The position numbers and the translations under genes were made by a program. Source: Hofstenia miamia (lineage: Eukaryota; Xenacoelomorpha; Acoela). Taken from it: a DNA stretch of 64,000 nt. Below, piece after piece: positions 47,711 through 59,299 of this stretch (position 1 is the stretch's first letter; each line of letters opens with the position of its first letter). The DNA is taken from NCBI GenBank assembly GCA_004352715.1, contig SCFE01000065.1, forward strand, positions 1,884,788 through 1,948,787. Reading direction: 5' to 3'. Under the pieces are notes generated by a model, which was not told the origin of the DNA, did no database searches, and was given only the letters and a program-made list of their open reading frames with translations.

Positions 47711-50700
47711 ATTCTTAATTTCGTTGTAAAAAAATTAATATTAACTTTCAATTAATTTTAGAAAATGTCAATAACGTCATGATTGGGATCGCACATCGTG
47801 GAAGATTAAATCTTCTTACACTGTTGCTTAATTATCCAACTGTTGGTCTCTTTAAGAAGACAAGTGGAATGTCCGAAATACCAAAGGGTCTGAAGGGAAC
47901 TGGCGACGTGCTTTCACATTTATGTAAGCTGTGTTACTCCATAGTATCATATGGATGTTAACTGATATTCAATACTCTTGTATTAGAAATAGTTTTAAGA
48001 AAAGCCTTTTAATGAATGTTTATTTGGTGGCATCTCAATAAGTCCCAGTTTTCCCAGTTCCGTGGAATGCAAGTCTCGTGAAATTGCCTGATCCTATTGG
48101 ACTAAATGGTCCCGTAGAAACCTAAATCAGATCACACATTTTGTCATTTTCTAATACATTAAGCTGCATTTAAATCTACTTTTCAATGACTTAATTGTTT
48201 TCCATCTCACATTAATGGAGTTTTCTTTGTTCACAAAATGCATTGATACAACGTGTACATGATCGTTATCTTAAGGTCAAATATTTTCTAGGCAAGTTGT
48301 TCACAGGTTCTATATTTGTTAGCATCCAGAGCTTCGCGGGAGCCATTTCAAGATGCTTTTCTGACTTATGACGCTAACATGTCTATTTGCTCGTTGCTCT
48401 TGCTATTCTTTTGTCAGTTGCTGTACACACCTAAGGAAAATGACATTGCCCTATACCGTCGTGATAATGTCTTGAATCTCTGTACCTTTGTTTTAATTGT
48501 ATTCATTTCGTATGAACCAATTTTTATCTGCGGTTAAAAGGCAATGTGATATTTTATTGCTATGCAGGAATTCAAAAGCGAATTTTTTTTTTCATGACCC
48601 AATAAGTCATTAAAAAATTCAAAACCAATCCAGCTGGTGTGATATTGTATGATGTTATAAATTGGTCACAACATTTAAATTGGGTACAGCTTCAAACCTA
48701 ATGGAATAAAAAAATTAATTTATAGGATTATATTCAATTTTTTGAGTTATTAAATATGTTCAAATATAATAATTGAAAAATGTAACTAAAAATGTAATTC
48801 ATACACTTTAAAACAGTCTCAATTATGTAAATAATGCTATAAAATTTATTTGAAATCCATGAAATAGTATTATTTTGAAGTATTTAATTTATTTTAATAA
48901 CTTCAATGAGTTTTTTCTAAAATCTTTATCGTAGGTATCTTTTTCAAAATATATTTGGAATTTTGTTTTTTAATACAAATTCTGTCAAGAATTATGATAA
49001 TGGCAGCGCAGGAGCAAGCAATAAGAACAAACTGGGTGAAGAAGCATATAGAAGAGTAGAAGTAAGTGATAAGTATAGGCTATGTAAGAAAGAGGCGGAG
49101 ACAGTAGATCATCTGATAGCAGGGTGTGAGAAGTTGGCACAGAATGAGTATAAATTCAGGCATGACAAGGTGGGAAGAATGGTACACTGGAGTTTGGCAG
49201 GCAGCNNNNNNNNNNNNNNNNNNNNNNNNNNNNNNNNNNNNNNNNNNNNNNNNNNNNNNNNNNNNNNNNNNNNNNNNNNNNNNNNNNNNNNNNNNNNNNN
49301 NNNNNNNNNNNNNNNNNNNNNNNNNNNNNNNNNNNNNNNNNNNNNNNNNNNNNNNNNNNNNNNNNNNNNNNNNNNNNNNNNNNNNNNNNNNNNNNNNNNN
49401 NNNNNNNNNNNNNNNNNNNNNNNNNNNNNNNNNNNNNNNNNNNNNNNNNNNNNNNNNNNNNNNNNNNNNNNNNNNNNNNNNNNNNNNNNNNNNNNNNNNN
49501 NNNNNNNNNNNNNNNNNNNNNNNNNNNNNNNNNNNNNNNNNNNNNAGTAAGAAGCATAAGAGATACTTGGAGGAGTTGGGAGTACCAAAGTGGGGAGGAG
49601 CAGTAGCACAGAAGGCAGCATTGTTAGGAACAGCTAGAGTCCTGAGGAAAGCTCTCAGACTCCCTGGGAACTGGTGAGTTTCCCTTGCTGAGAGGGATAC
49701 CAGCATGAAGCTGTGAGAAGTAATAATAATAATAATAATAATAGTCAAAGCAAATTTATTGCTGTAAATAAATGATAATAATAATTATAATGGCGCTACT
49801 GCTATGATTTTTGAGAGATTCGGGTGCCAGTAGCGCTCTCTCCATAACCATAAGCGCCCTTTTGCCATTTTTGGATTCAATTTTTATTGGATTTTAATGA
49901 AACTTGGTGTGTAGCTTCGCTATGCAATGCTTCAATTGTGCCTTAAGTTTGAGCAAGTTTGAGCATTAGTTTAGGAGAAAAAGGCCTCTAAATGTTTCGA
50001 AATTGAACTATTATAATGGCACCACTGGCATACTATTTTGAACTATTATAATGGCCCTTATGTCAAATTATTAACTATTATAATGGCGCTAGGGATTTAA
50101 TTGTTATTTCTAATTTAATAATAGTATATTTTATTAAATGATTAATTAGGTGATAATAAACAGGAGTCTATATATTTGATTAATTTTCCCGCTCTTTTAT
50201 TGGATTTGGAAGGAAATAATGATTCCGGCCTGTCTTATCAAAATTCCATCTTGAACGTGGTGTAAACAAACTGAAAAGATCATTATAGATGTAAAATTTA
50301 ATTTTGAAATGAATAAAAGAGGTCCGAAATCGATCTGAGCATTATTCGTCCCGCAATCTAGGTTTTCGCAAGGGCACAACCCCTAAAAAAATTTTTCTTG
50401 TCGAATGACCTTGATAAAACGTTGAATATAAAGTCAATAATGCTCGGATTGACTTCGGACCACTTTTATTCTCTTCTAAAATTCATTTTACATCTAGAAC
50501 AAACTTTTGAACTTATTCAAAGCAATGACTAGTTCAAAATTGCATGATTAAGCAACGTCCTACAGTGTCCTGCCCCTACAAAAGGTTTATGTTAAGGTTT
50601 CTGAAAAATATCAGCTCTTGGGTTCGCTTAGAGTAACTTGAAAAGAACTTTTTAGATGTAAAATGAAAGTTTAGAAGAGAATAAAAGTAGTTTGAAGTCG

Positions 50701-51764
50701 ATCTGAGCATTCTCAGCATAATCAGCATTTTCGCAATGTCATAGCTCAAACAACGTCGTAGACTATCCTGCCCTTACAATGGTTCATGTTAGGTTTTCTT
50801 GAAAAATATCGATCTAGATCTCTTCTAAAGAGCAATGGGAACCATTTTCTAGATGTAAATTTTTATTTAGAAACGAATAAAACTTGTTTAAAGTCAATCC
50901 GAACATTATTTGCTGTGCAATCAGGGGTTTTTAGGGGACACTAAAAAGTAAAGATTTTTTTCAAAAAAAATCACAAGATATGGTTTAATTCAGCTTTTTA
51001 TGAAAGAATTACATCTTAATAATAGTAATCACCATAAGCGCCATTATAATATATTTCGGCAAGTAGCGCCATTATAATTTCCAAGTGGCCATAAACGCCA
51101 TTACAACAATTATTATTATTGTTATTAAATACAATCGGAGACACAAACCTGCTAAGCACATTTTTACACTGAGATCACCACATACATAAACACACACAAA
51201 GTTATTATTATTATATATTTTATATTTATTTTGTAGTTTATTTGTATCTTTTAGCAAATATATTCCTTTGACTCTTATTATAAATGTTTTGCTGATAAAA
51301 TATATTGTATTCTTTTATTTAAAGATGTCACATCTGATGTCTCAACAAAAAGTGGTTCTATTCGGGTCTCGTTGTTGCCCAATTCTTCACACTTGGAAGC
51401 AGTTAATCCAGTAGTGTTAGGAAATGTTCGAGCCAAATTCCAAACATTAAACTCTGGTCCTTACTCCGAAAATGGATCGTATTCTAATGTTGTTCCTCTT
51501 CTCTTTCACGGGGATGCTGCCTTCTCAGGGCAAGTAAGTTGTTTGCATACTGATTTACACTGTGTTTCTCTCAAATGCAGGATTGATCGGTTTAACATCT
51601 GTTTCAAAAGATTTAATTGCCTTTCACTTTTTGATCATGTAAACTTAGGGTGTTGTTGCTGAATGTTTTTCCATGGCAAATGTTCCTAACTTCACAGTTG
51701 GTGGAACTATTCATGTAATTGTTAACAATCAATTGGGATTTACTACAGCAGCTAATTATGGAAG
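43705..51764 (+). CDS. DHTKD1: DHTKD1-like 2-oxoadipate dehydrogenase E1, exons 1-8, 3' part missing
   Basis: Thiamine-diphosphate E1 subunit that decarboxylates 2-oxoadipate in mitochondrial lysine and tryptophan breakdown. Exons: 43705-43792, 43835-43964, 44008-44089, 46499-46585, 47072-47291, 47762-47923, 51325-51533, 51649-51764. All phases join without stops. Exon 1 encodes MLRNLSGRLSKRLIYQS, a basic presequence. DLVLLFREHGHL, FLAVRYPGVKRYSCEGAES, GIAHRGRLNLLTLLL, LPNSSHLEAVNPVVLGN and LFHGDAAFSGQGVVAE, with VNNQLGFTT (cofactor and Mg region), match DHTKD1/OGDH E1 in order. Borders of exons 3 and 4 were chosen for phase and length match. The remaining roughly 60 percent of the enzyme is not in the window. 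Confidence 0.92.
44109..44812. repeat. Nested inverted repeats in DHTKD1 intron 3
   Basis: GCAAAACATGATATATC at 44109 and CAAAACGCAATATATCC at 44322 have inverse copies at 44657 (GGATATATCGCGTTTTG) and 44795 (GATATATCGTGTTTTG). The outer pair spans about 700 bp. Possibly a non-autonomous element; no target duplication seen. Confidence 0.45.
44830..46327 (+). mobile_element. Tc1/mariner-like element in DHTKD1 intron 3
   Basis: The left end CTCTGCGACCTAAATTATTG pairs with the inverse of the right end (CACTGCGACCCAAATTATTG). TA precedes the left end; the right flank reads TG. A second copy of AAATTATTGTGCA near 45015 gives an IR/DR-like structure. About 1.5 kb with a broken transposase inside. 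Confidence 0.82.
45049..46023 (+). pseudogene. Tc1-like transposase, broken
   Basis: Opens near KKTLTDDEKRQITTKL with AINQIARDLGR as the recognition helix, then stops. The DDE domain is open in pieces: FKNVVFSDECRFTFDGSG (first Asp, 45427 onward), IIFIQDGYPSHRAKG (second Asp) and, after a frame change, LNWVENIWSNLKSKANKE with the Glu. It ends AAKSITNLVF at 46023. The conserved SPDLNP before the Glu is lost. Confidence 0.82.
46331..46462. repeat. (TA)n microsatellite with 55-N gap
   Basis: TA repeat on both sides of N at 46378-46432, directly after the Tc1-like element and just before exon 4 of the DHTKD1-like gene. Confidence 0.95.
47672..47708. repeat. (TA)n microsatellite, intron 5
   Basis: TA repeat about 55 bp before exon 6. 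A similar one lies at 54648-54674 before the duplicate of exon 6, marking the start of the duplicated unit. Confidence 0.9.
48990..49735 (+). pseudogene. LINE family A, C-terminal end, with gap (intron 6)
   Basis: AQEQAIRTNWVKKHIE in one frame continues in another as YRLCKKEAETVDHLIAGC, a CCHC knuckle, then EKLAQNEYKF and GRMVHWSL. After the N run at 49206-49545 the end reads RYLEELGVPKWGGAVAQKAA and TARVLRKALRLPGNW, with TGA near 49675. The tail is a (TAA)n repeat (49721-49741), as at LINE 3' ends. 5'-truncated copy. Confidence 0.8.
49206..49545. other. Assembly gap, 340 N
   Basis: Gap inside the LINE C-terminal region. Frames crossing it are not informative. Confidence 0.99.
49785..51107. 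mobile_element. Foldback-type element with subterminal repeats (intron 6)
   Basis: The left side has four TATAATGGCGCTACTG-like motifs (from 49786, 50010, 50047 and 50080, approximately). The right side has three in inverse form, such as AAGCGCCATTATAA near 51034 and AGTAGCGCCATTATAA near 51063. The interior holds four related blocks of about 75-85 bp, one inverted. Non-coding. A second copy, partly in a gap, ends near 57085. Confidence 0.7.
51127..51285 (+). mobile_element. LINE family B 3'-end fragment
   Basis: AATACAATCGGAGACACAAA up to TTTGACTCTTATTATAAATG matches the 3' tail of the LINE at 37451-37608. A 5'-truncated insertion just before exon 7. Confidence 0.85.
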
Positions 51765-54643
51765 GTTCGTTAAACTTTTAATTATTTAGTTTTTAGTAAC
51801 ATTCTTGCTACTGAATTTGAAAAAAATAGTTTCTTTATTACTAATTGAAGTGCAGCAACTTTTACTGGCTTAAATAGTTGCAAAAAGTGAACAAGGTGTC
51901 CCGCTATCAAGATTTCGCTCAGTGGAAAGCATTTTTATTTCTTCCTGGATTCACTTTATCATTGCTATTTTTATCTGAAAGGCAATAGAAGCCGAAAATG
52001 TGTTTACAATTTAGTAAACATAAATCGAAAATAATAAGTAGGAATAAGAATGTGTCATTTTGAAATTAAGGAGTTCATATTTTTATTCCAATTTTGCAAT
52101 GAATTTTAAATATGGTATTATATACATGTACATGGACAATAATTTTTAGAGTTTGTGTTAAAAATAAATTACTGCGAGGGTAATTTTGGTAATTTATTCC
52201 CTAAAATATCTTCTTTGCTTAGCAAAAATATGCATGAAGATATGTTGTGTGTAACATTATTTATGGATCATGACAATTTAATGTCTGCTTTTACTTAATT
52301 AAATTAATAGGTAATCTCAAAATTAGTTGCTAATTGCCATCCTTAATCAGTTGTCTCAGAGATGGAATCGTTATCTGATCGGATCACAATTTTGAGAAAA
52401 TTTCTAAACTGTTTATACATTTAATAACATTTTTAGTCTCGTAATAATTTTAATCTAAATAAAATTTCCATTAATAAATTTCATTGCTCGTACATGAGAG
52501 CTCCATGTTATTGCTTACGACGCATTTTCAAATTTAGGGTTTTCAATTTGAAAATGCGATCCAAGTTAATATCACAATAAAATTGTAATGTAAAGCAACC
52601 AGAAACACCTATTTGTATCAACCTGCAAATGGAAGTGCAGCATTTTGGAGGTGTTTCATAAATATTTTACAAAATGAACACACGGAGTAGCAAGTGAAAT
52701 GATTGCATGCATTGCAAAAAAAGTAATTCACTAGTGCTATCGCAATAATTTGGGATGCTTTTCTATCAAAATGTATCATGTAGAATGCACTACAAGCACT
52801 TTACATCCTCAAATCTACTACTCTAGAAATTGAATGACTAAACCAGTATTCCGGTATTCTCTAAATTATAGAATGCTATAGATTTTCGCATTCAATACAA
52901 TTGATACAGAATTTTCAGAAATCTTTGATAAAGCTCACATTTGGCATGCATATTCTATTAGTAATGAATGAATGTTGTAATGCTCTATTCTGTGTGATTT
53001 GTTAGATTTTCCAGAAAATATGTACACTTACGATACATTATGCTGTTAAAATGTGGTACTATAGTAAAATTGCTAAAAATTGCTCACATTTGGCATGCAT
53101 ATTCTATTAGTAATGAATGAATGTTGTAATGCTCTATTCTGTGTGATTTGTTAGATTTTCCAGAAAATATGTACACTTACGATACATTATGCTGTTAAAA
53201 TGTGGTACTATAGTAAAATTGCTAAAAATTGCTCACATTTGGCATGCATATTCTATTAGTAATGAATGAATGTTGTAATGCTCTATTCTGTGTGATTTGT
53301 TAGATTTTCCAGAAAATATGTACACTTACGATACATTATGCTGTTAAAATGTGGTACTATAGTAAAATTGCTAAAAATTGCCACAGGCATGTGAATCATC
53401 ATTTATGGAAACTAATAATTAGAAAGAGAATTTTTTTGCATGTTTTATGCTAAATAGCCGAGACGGCCACCGCATTTTTAGCACTTCAGTTGTGGCCCTC
53501 TAGGGTCTTGATATATTACTGGAATCACTTCATTATGGTGTTGTTTAAAGGTGGAATTCATGATGAGGAATCAACATTAAGCATATTTGATAATTTTTTT
53601 AAAAAAATAAACAAATTTTCTAGATGCGCCTTTCATACGCATTCTTTATAAATTGTACAATGTGGAAATGCATTCTCCCGATAAACTCATCATGTACAAC
53701 CGTTTAAAATTTCAGATTCTTATCTGCAAAATTGACCGATCTAAGGTGTCACACGTACAATGAAAAATAGAAAAAAAGCAATTCACAAGGAATAGCAAGA
53801 AACTGATTTAATAACTATGTATAATATACGTGTGACTTTGTCAACAAAATGCACTTTTTTAGTGTATTAGGTTTTTCTTTGTTATAAACTGGTTGCATAT
53901 AGACATTAAATGATAGTTTTAGACTCTAAATCCATTAAAAATGAAATTTCATTGTTTTTAAAAATTATCATGATATTACTTGAAAAAACTTCCACTCATT
54001 AGAACTACAAAATGTTGTTTTTGAAAATAATAATTTATAAGGGAAGCTAAAAGCAACTTTTAAAATCTATATACATTATAATGATTACAATTGGGACTAT
54101 TTTAGGGATTATATTCTGACAATGCTTACAAATAAGCAAAAAAACACAATGAGATAGTTTTGCCTGACAGTTTACACACACACACATCCAGAGTTGCACA
54201 CAGTGCTTTGTCAATAAATACGTTTCAGGTCAATCACAAAGTAATTTGCTCTTTGTGTGTTAAAAAATAGATAGAAGGCTTCTATCTCTAGATGCACTTG
54301 AAGTATTATATTCGTATTTGAAAAACAACGATGTATGCTAAGTCCATACTTAGTTAAAATACTTGTTTTAAATTCAGATCCGTTTCGCTTACAGAAATCA
54401 ATAATTTTTAAAAATTTTATTGGTTCTGGATCTTGAAGTTTCGGATCCAAATTTAATTAGATCTGCAAAGTTTGGAACCGATGCCATCTCTGAGTTGTGT
54501 ACAGGCAATTAATGTTTGGTTTCACTTAGTCTAAATAAATGTTGTGTAGCAATCCGTTATTCTTTAGAAGCACATTTCTTCTTTACTTTTCTGCTAAACA
54601 AATATAGTACTAATCAATATTGTATTTTTTATATGTTTTCTCC

Positions 54644-54647
<4 letters not shown>
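51765..54647. other. Intron-like sequence after exon 8
   Basis: No DHTKD1 exon 9 is recognisable. Contains an exact triple tandem repeat (52933-53379) and a short AC-rich run near 54175. Otherwise AT-rich and shared in part with 57743-59299. Confidence 0.6.
52933..53379. repeat. 149-bp tandem repeat, exactly three units
   Basis: Units begin GCTCACATTTGGCATGCATA at 52933, 53082 and 53231 and are identical by eye. The corresponding place in the second unit (near 58460-58560) has only one diverged, shortened copy. Confidence 0.97.

Positions 54648-54674
<27 letters not shown>
54648..54674. repeat. (TA)n microsatellite
   Basis: TA repeat just before the duplicate of DHTKD1 exon 6. Confidence 0.9.
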
Positions 54675-54679
<5 letters not shown>

Positions 54680-54736
54680 AACTCAATTCTTAATTTCGTT
54701 GTAAAAAAATTAATATTAACTTTCAATTAATTTTAG

Positions 54737-57700
54737 AAAATGTCAATAACGTCATGATTGGGATCGCACATCGTGGAAGATTAAATCTTCTTACACTGTT
54801 GCTTAATTATCCAACTGTTGGTCTCTTTAAGAAGACAAGTGGAATGTCCGAAATACCAAAGGGTCTGAAGGGAACTGGCGACGTGCTTTCACATTTATGT
54901 AAGCTGTGTTACTCCATAGTATCATATGGATGTTAACTGATATTCAATACTCTTGTATTAGAAATAGTTTTAAGAAAAGCCTTTTAATGAATGTTTATTT
55001 GGTGGCATCTCAATAAGTCCCAGTTTTCCCAGTTCCGTGGAATGCAAGTCTCGTGAAATTGCCTGATCCTATTGGACTAAATGGTCCCGTAGAAACCTAA
55101 ATCAGATCACACATTTTGTCATTTTCTAATACATTAAGCTGCATTTAAATCTACTTTTCAATGACTTAATTGTTTTCCATCTCACATTAATGGAGTTTTC
55201 TTTGTTCACAAAATGCATTGATACAACGTGTACATGATCGTTATCTTAAGGTCAAATATTTTCTAGGCAAGTTGTTCACAGGTTCTATATTTGTTAGCAT
55301 CCAGAGCTTCGCGGGAGCCATTTCAAGATGCTTTTCTGACTTATGACGCTAACATGTCTATTTGCTCGTTGCTCTTGCTATTCTTTTGTCAGTTGCTGTA
55401 CACACCTAAGGAAAATGACATTGCCCTATACCGTCGTGATAATGTCTTGAATCTCTGTACCTTTGTTTTAATTGTATTCATTTCGTATGAACCAATTTTT
55501 ATCTGCGGTTAAAAGGCAATGTGATATTTTATTGCTATGCAGGAATTCAAAAGCGAATTTTTTTTTTCATGACCCAATAAGTCATTAAAAAATTCAAAAC
55601 CAATCCAGCTGGTGTGATATTGTATGATGTTATAAATTGGTCACAACATTTAAATTGGGTACAGCTTCAAACCTAATGGAATAAAAAAATTAATTTATAG
55701 GATTATATTCAATTTTTTGAGTTATTAAATATGTTCAAATATAATAATTGAAAAATGTAACTAAAAATGTAATTCATACACTTTAAAACAGTCTCAATTA
55801 TGTAAATAATGCTATAAAATTTATTTGAAATCCATGAAATAGTATTATTTTGAAGTATTTAATTTATTTTAATAACTTCAATGAGTTTTTTCTAAAATCT
55901 TTATCGTAGGTATCTTTTTCAAAATATATTTGGAATTTTGTTTTTTAATACAAATTCTGTCAAGAATTATGATAATGGCAGCGCAGGAGCAAGCAATAAG
56001 AACAAACTGGGTGAAGAAGCATATAGAAGAGTAGAAGTAAGTGATAAGTATAGGCTATGTAAGAAAGAGGCGGAGACAGTAGATCATCTGATAGCAGGGT
56101 GTGAGAAGTTGGCACAGAATGAGTATAAGTTCAGGCAAGACAAGGTGGGAAGAATGGTACACTGGAGTTTGAGCAGGCAGCATGGGTTAGAAGCAGGAGA
56201 CAAGTGGTATGAGCACAAGCCACAGGNNNNNNNNNNNNNNNNNNNNNNNNNNNNNNNNNNNNNNNNNNNNNNNNNNNNNNNNNNNNNNNNNNNNNNNNNN
56301 NNNNNNNNNNNNNNNNNNNNNNNNNNNNNNNNNNNNNNNNNNNNNNNNNNNNNNNNNNNNNNNNNNNNNNNNNNNNNNNNNNNNNNNNNNNNNNNNNNNN
56401 NNNNNNNNNNNNNNNNNNNNNNNNNNNNNNNNNNNNNNNNNNNNNNNNNNNNNNNNNNNNNNNNNNNNNNNNNNNNNNNNNNNNNNNNNNNNNNNNNNNN
56501 NNNNNNNNNNNNNNNNNNNNNNNNNNNNNNNNNNNNNNNNNNNNNNNNNNNNNNNNNNNNNNNGTAACTTGAAAAGAACTTTCTAGATGTAAAATAAAGT
56601 TTAGAAGAGAATAAAAGTAGTTTAAAGTCGATCTGAGCATTATTCTCAGCATAATCAGCATTTTCGCAATGTCATAGCTCAAATAACGTCGTAGACTATC
56701 CTGCCCTTACAATGGTTCATGTTAGGTTTTCTTGAAAAATATCGATCTAGATCTCTTCTAAAGAGCAATGGGAACCATTTTCTAGATGTAAATTTTATTT
56801 AGAAACGAATAAAACTTGTTTAAAGTCAATCCGAACATTATTTGCTGTGCAATCAGGGGTTTTTAGGGGACACTAAAAAGTAAAGATTTTTTTCAAAAAA
56901 AATCACAAGATATGGTTTAATTCAGGTTTTTATGAAAGAATTACATCTTAATAATAGTAATCACCATAAGCGCCATTATAATATATTTCGGCCAGTAGCG
57001 CCATTATAATAGTTCTTGAAGGTGGCCAGTAGCGCCATTATAATTTTTATAATTTCTAAGTGGCCATAAACGCCATTACAACAATTATTATTATTATTAT
57101 TATTAAATACAATCGGAGACACAAACCTGCTAAGCACATTTTTACACTGAGATCACCACATACATAAACACACACAAAGTTATTATTATTATATATTTTA
57201 TATTTATTTTGTAGTTTATTTGTATCTTTTAGCAAATATATTCCTTTGACTCTTATTATAAATGTTGTGCTGATAAAATATATTGTATTCTTTTATTTAA
57301 AGATGTCACATCTGATGTCTCAACGAAAAGTGGTTCTATTCGGGTCTCGTTGTTGCCCAATTCTTCACACTTGGAAGCAGTTAATCCAGTAGTGTTAGGA
57401 AATGTTCGAGCCAAATTCCAAACATTAAACTCTGGTCCTTACTCCCAAAATGGATCGTATTCTAATGTTGTTCCTCTTCTCTTTCATGGGGATGCTGCCT
57501 TCTCAGGGCAAGTAAGTTGTTTGCATACTCATTTACACTGTGTTTCTCTCAAATGCAGGATTTATCGGTTTAACATGTGTTTCAAATGATTTAGTTGTCG
57601 TTCACTTTTTGATCATGTAAACTTAGGGTGTTGTTGCTGAATGTTTTTCCATGGCAAATGTTCCTAACTTCACAGTTGGTGGAACTATTCATGTAATTGT

Positions 57701-57742
57701 TAACAATCAGCTGGGATTTACTACAGCAGCTAATTATGGAAG
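54737..57742 (+). CDS. DHTKD1: Duplicate of DHTKD1-like exons 6-8
   Basis: Exons 54737-54898, 57303-57511 and 57627-57742, with the same splice sites and lengths (162, 209 and 116 bp) as 47762-47923, 51325-51533 and 51649-51764. Exon 6 is identical by eye. Exon 7 changes one residue (SENGSY to SQNGSY). All remain open, so both copies look under constraint or very young. Exon 8 of unit 1 ends in phase 2 while this exon 6 begins in phase 1, so splicing them in series would shift the frame. Probably the second haplotype or an assembly duplicate. Confidence 0.8.
55965..56226 (+). pseudogene. LINE family A C-terminal end, duplicate copy
   Basis: Same C-terminal motif (CKKEAETVDHLIAGC) as the copy near 49080. 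It differs from about 56128 (FRQDKV against FRHDKV) and runs ten residues further before the gap at 56227-56563. Confidence 0.8.
56564..57085. mobile_element. Foldback-type element, right part of duplicate copy
   Basis: Corresponds to the right half of 49785-51107. It has one extra subterminal AGTAGCGCCATTATAA unit near 57000-57045, so copy number of this motif varies between the units. Confidence 0.75.
57105..57262 (+). mobile_element. LINE family B 3'-end fragment, duplicate copy
   Basis: Same insertion as 51127-51285, at the same place before exon 7, so it predates the duplication. Confidence 0.85.
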
Positions 57743-59299
57743 GTTCGTTAAACTTTTAATTATTTAGTTTTTAATAACATTCTTGCTACTGAATTTGAAA
57801 AGTTAGTTTCTTTATTACCAATTGAAGTGCAGCAACTTTTACTGGCTTAAATAGTTGCAAAAAGTGAACAAGATGTCCCGCTATCAGGATTTCGCTCAGT
57901 GGAAAGAATTTTTATTTCTTCCTGGATTCACTTTATCATTGCTATTTTCATAAGCCAAGTTTTTTAATGGAGTTAAAAAACATTTGCTAAATAATTATAT
58001 AAAATACTGACGTAGTTTTGAGCTCCATGTTATTGCCTACGACACTTTTTCAAATTTAGGTCTCTCAATTTAAAAATGCGATCCAAGTTAATATCACAAG
58101 AAAATTGTAATGCAAAGCAACCAGAAACACCTATTTGTATCAACCTGCAAATGGAAGTGCAGCATTTTGGAGGTGTTTCATAAATATTTTTGCAAAATGA
58201 ACACACGGAGTAGCAAGTGAAATGATTGCAAAAAGTAATGCACTAGTGCTATCGCAATAATTTGGAATGCTCTTCTATTAAAAAGTATCTTGTAGGATGC
58301 AACACAAGCACTTTACAATCCCAAGATCTTTTTTCTATTTTGAGGGTTTAACATCCTCAAATCCACTACTCTAGAAATTGAATGACTAAACCAGTATTCC
58401 GGTATTCTCTGAATTATAGAATGCTATAGATTTTCGCATTCACTACAAGTGATACAGAATTTTCAGAAATCTTTCTGTGTGATTTTGCAGAAAATATGTA
58501 CAATTATGATACATTATTCTGTTATTATGGTAAGGTGGTACTATCCTAAAATTGCTAAAAATGGCCACAGGCATGTGAAACATCATTTATGGAAACTTAT
58601 GGTATGAAACTAATAATTAGAAAGAGAATTTCTTTGAATGTTTTATGCTAAATAGCCAAGATGGCCACCGCATTTTTAGCATTTCAGTTGTGATCCTCTA
58701 GGCTCTTGATATATTACTGAAATCCCTTCATTATGGTGTTGTTTTAAACGTGGAATTCATGATTAGGGATCATTTTTATAATTTATGAAATTCATTTTGA
58801 AAAATGAGCAACATTAAGCATATTTGATAATTTTTTTAAAAAAATAAACAAATTTTCTAGATGCGCCTTTCATACGCATTCTTTATAAATTGTACAATGT
58901 GGAAATGCATTCTCTCGATAAACTCATCATGTACAACTGTTTAAAATTTCAGATTCTTATCTGCAAAATTGACCGATCTAAGGTGTCACACGTACAATGA
59001 AAAATAGAAAAAAGCAATTCACAAGGAATAGCAAGAAACTGATTTAATAACTATGTATAATATACGTGTGACTTTGTCAACAAAATGCACTTTTTTAGTG
59101 TATTAGGTTTTTCTTTGTTATAAACTGGTTGCATGCAAATACTAAATGATAGTCTTAGCTCTAAATCACAATAAAAATGAAAATGCATTGTTTTTAAAAA
59201 TTATCATGATGTTACTTTAAAAAACTTCCACTCATTAGAACTACAAAATGTTGTTTTTGAAAATAATAATTTATAAGGGAAGCTAAAAGCAACTTTTAA
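57743..59299. other. Intron-like sequence after duplicate exon 8
   Basis: Collinear with parts of 51765-54050 but with substitutions and indels. No exon 9 found before the gap. Confidence 0.6.

Larger units (their letters stand above)
47709..54647. repeat. About 7-kb tandem duplication of DHTKD1 exons 6-8, unit 1
   Basis: Matches 54684-59299 and, presumably, the gap beyond. Identity is complete by eye for about 1.4 kb (47709-49100). It then shows substitutions and large indels, for example about 530 bp near 51970-52500 present only here. Confidence 0.85.

Noticed and set aside
55291-55512. 73-codon frame, also at 48316-48537
   Set aside because: Intronic in the DHTKD1-like gene and repeated only because the unit is duplicated. 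The translation has no recognisable domain.
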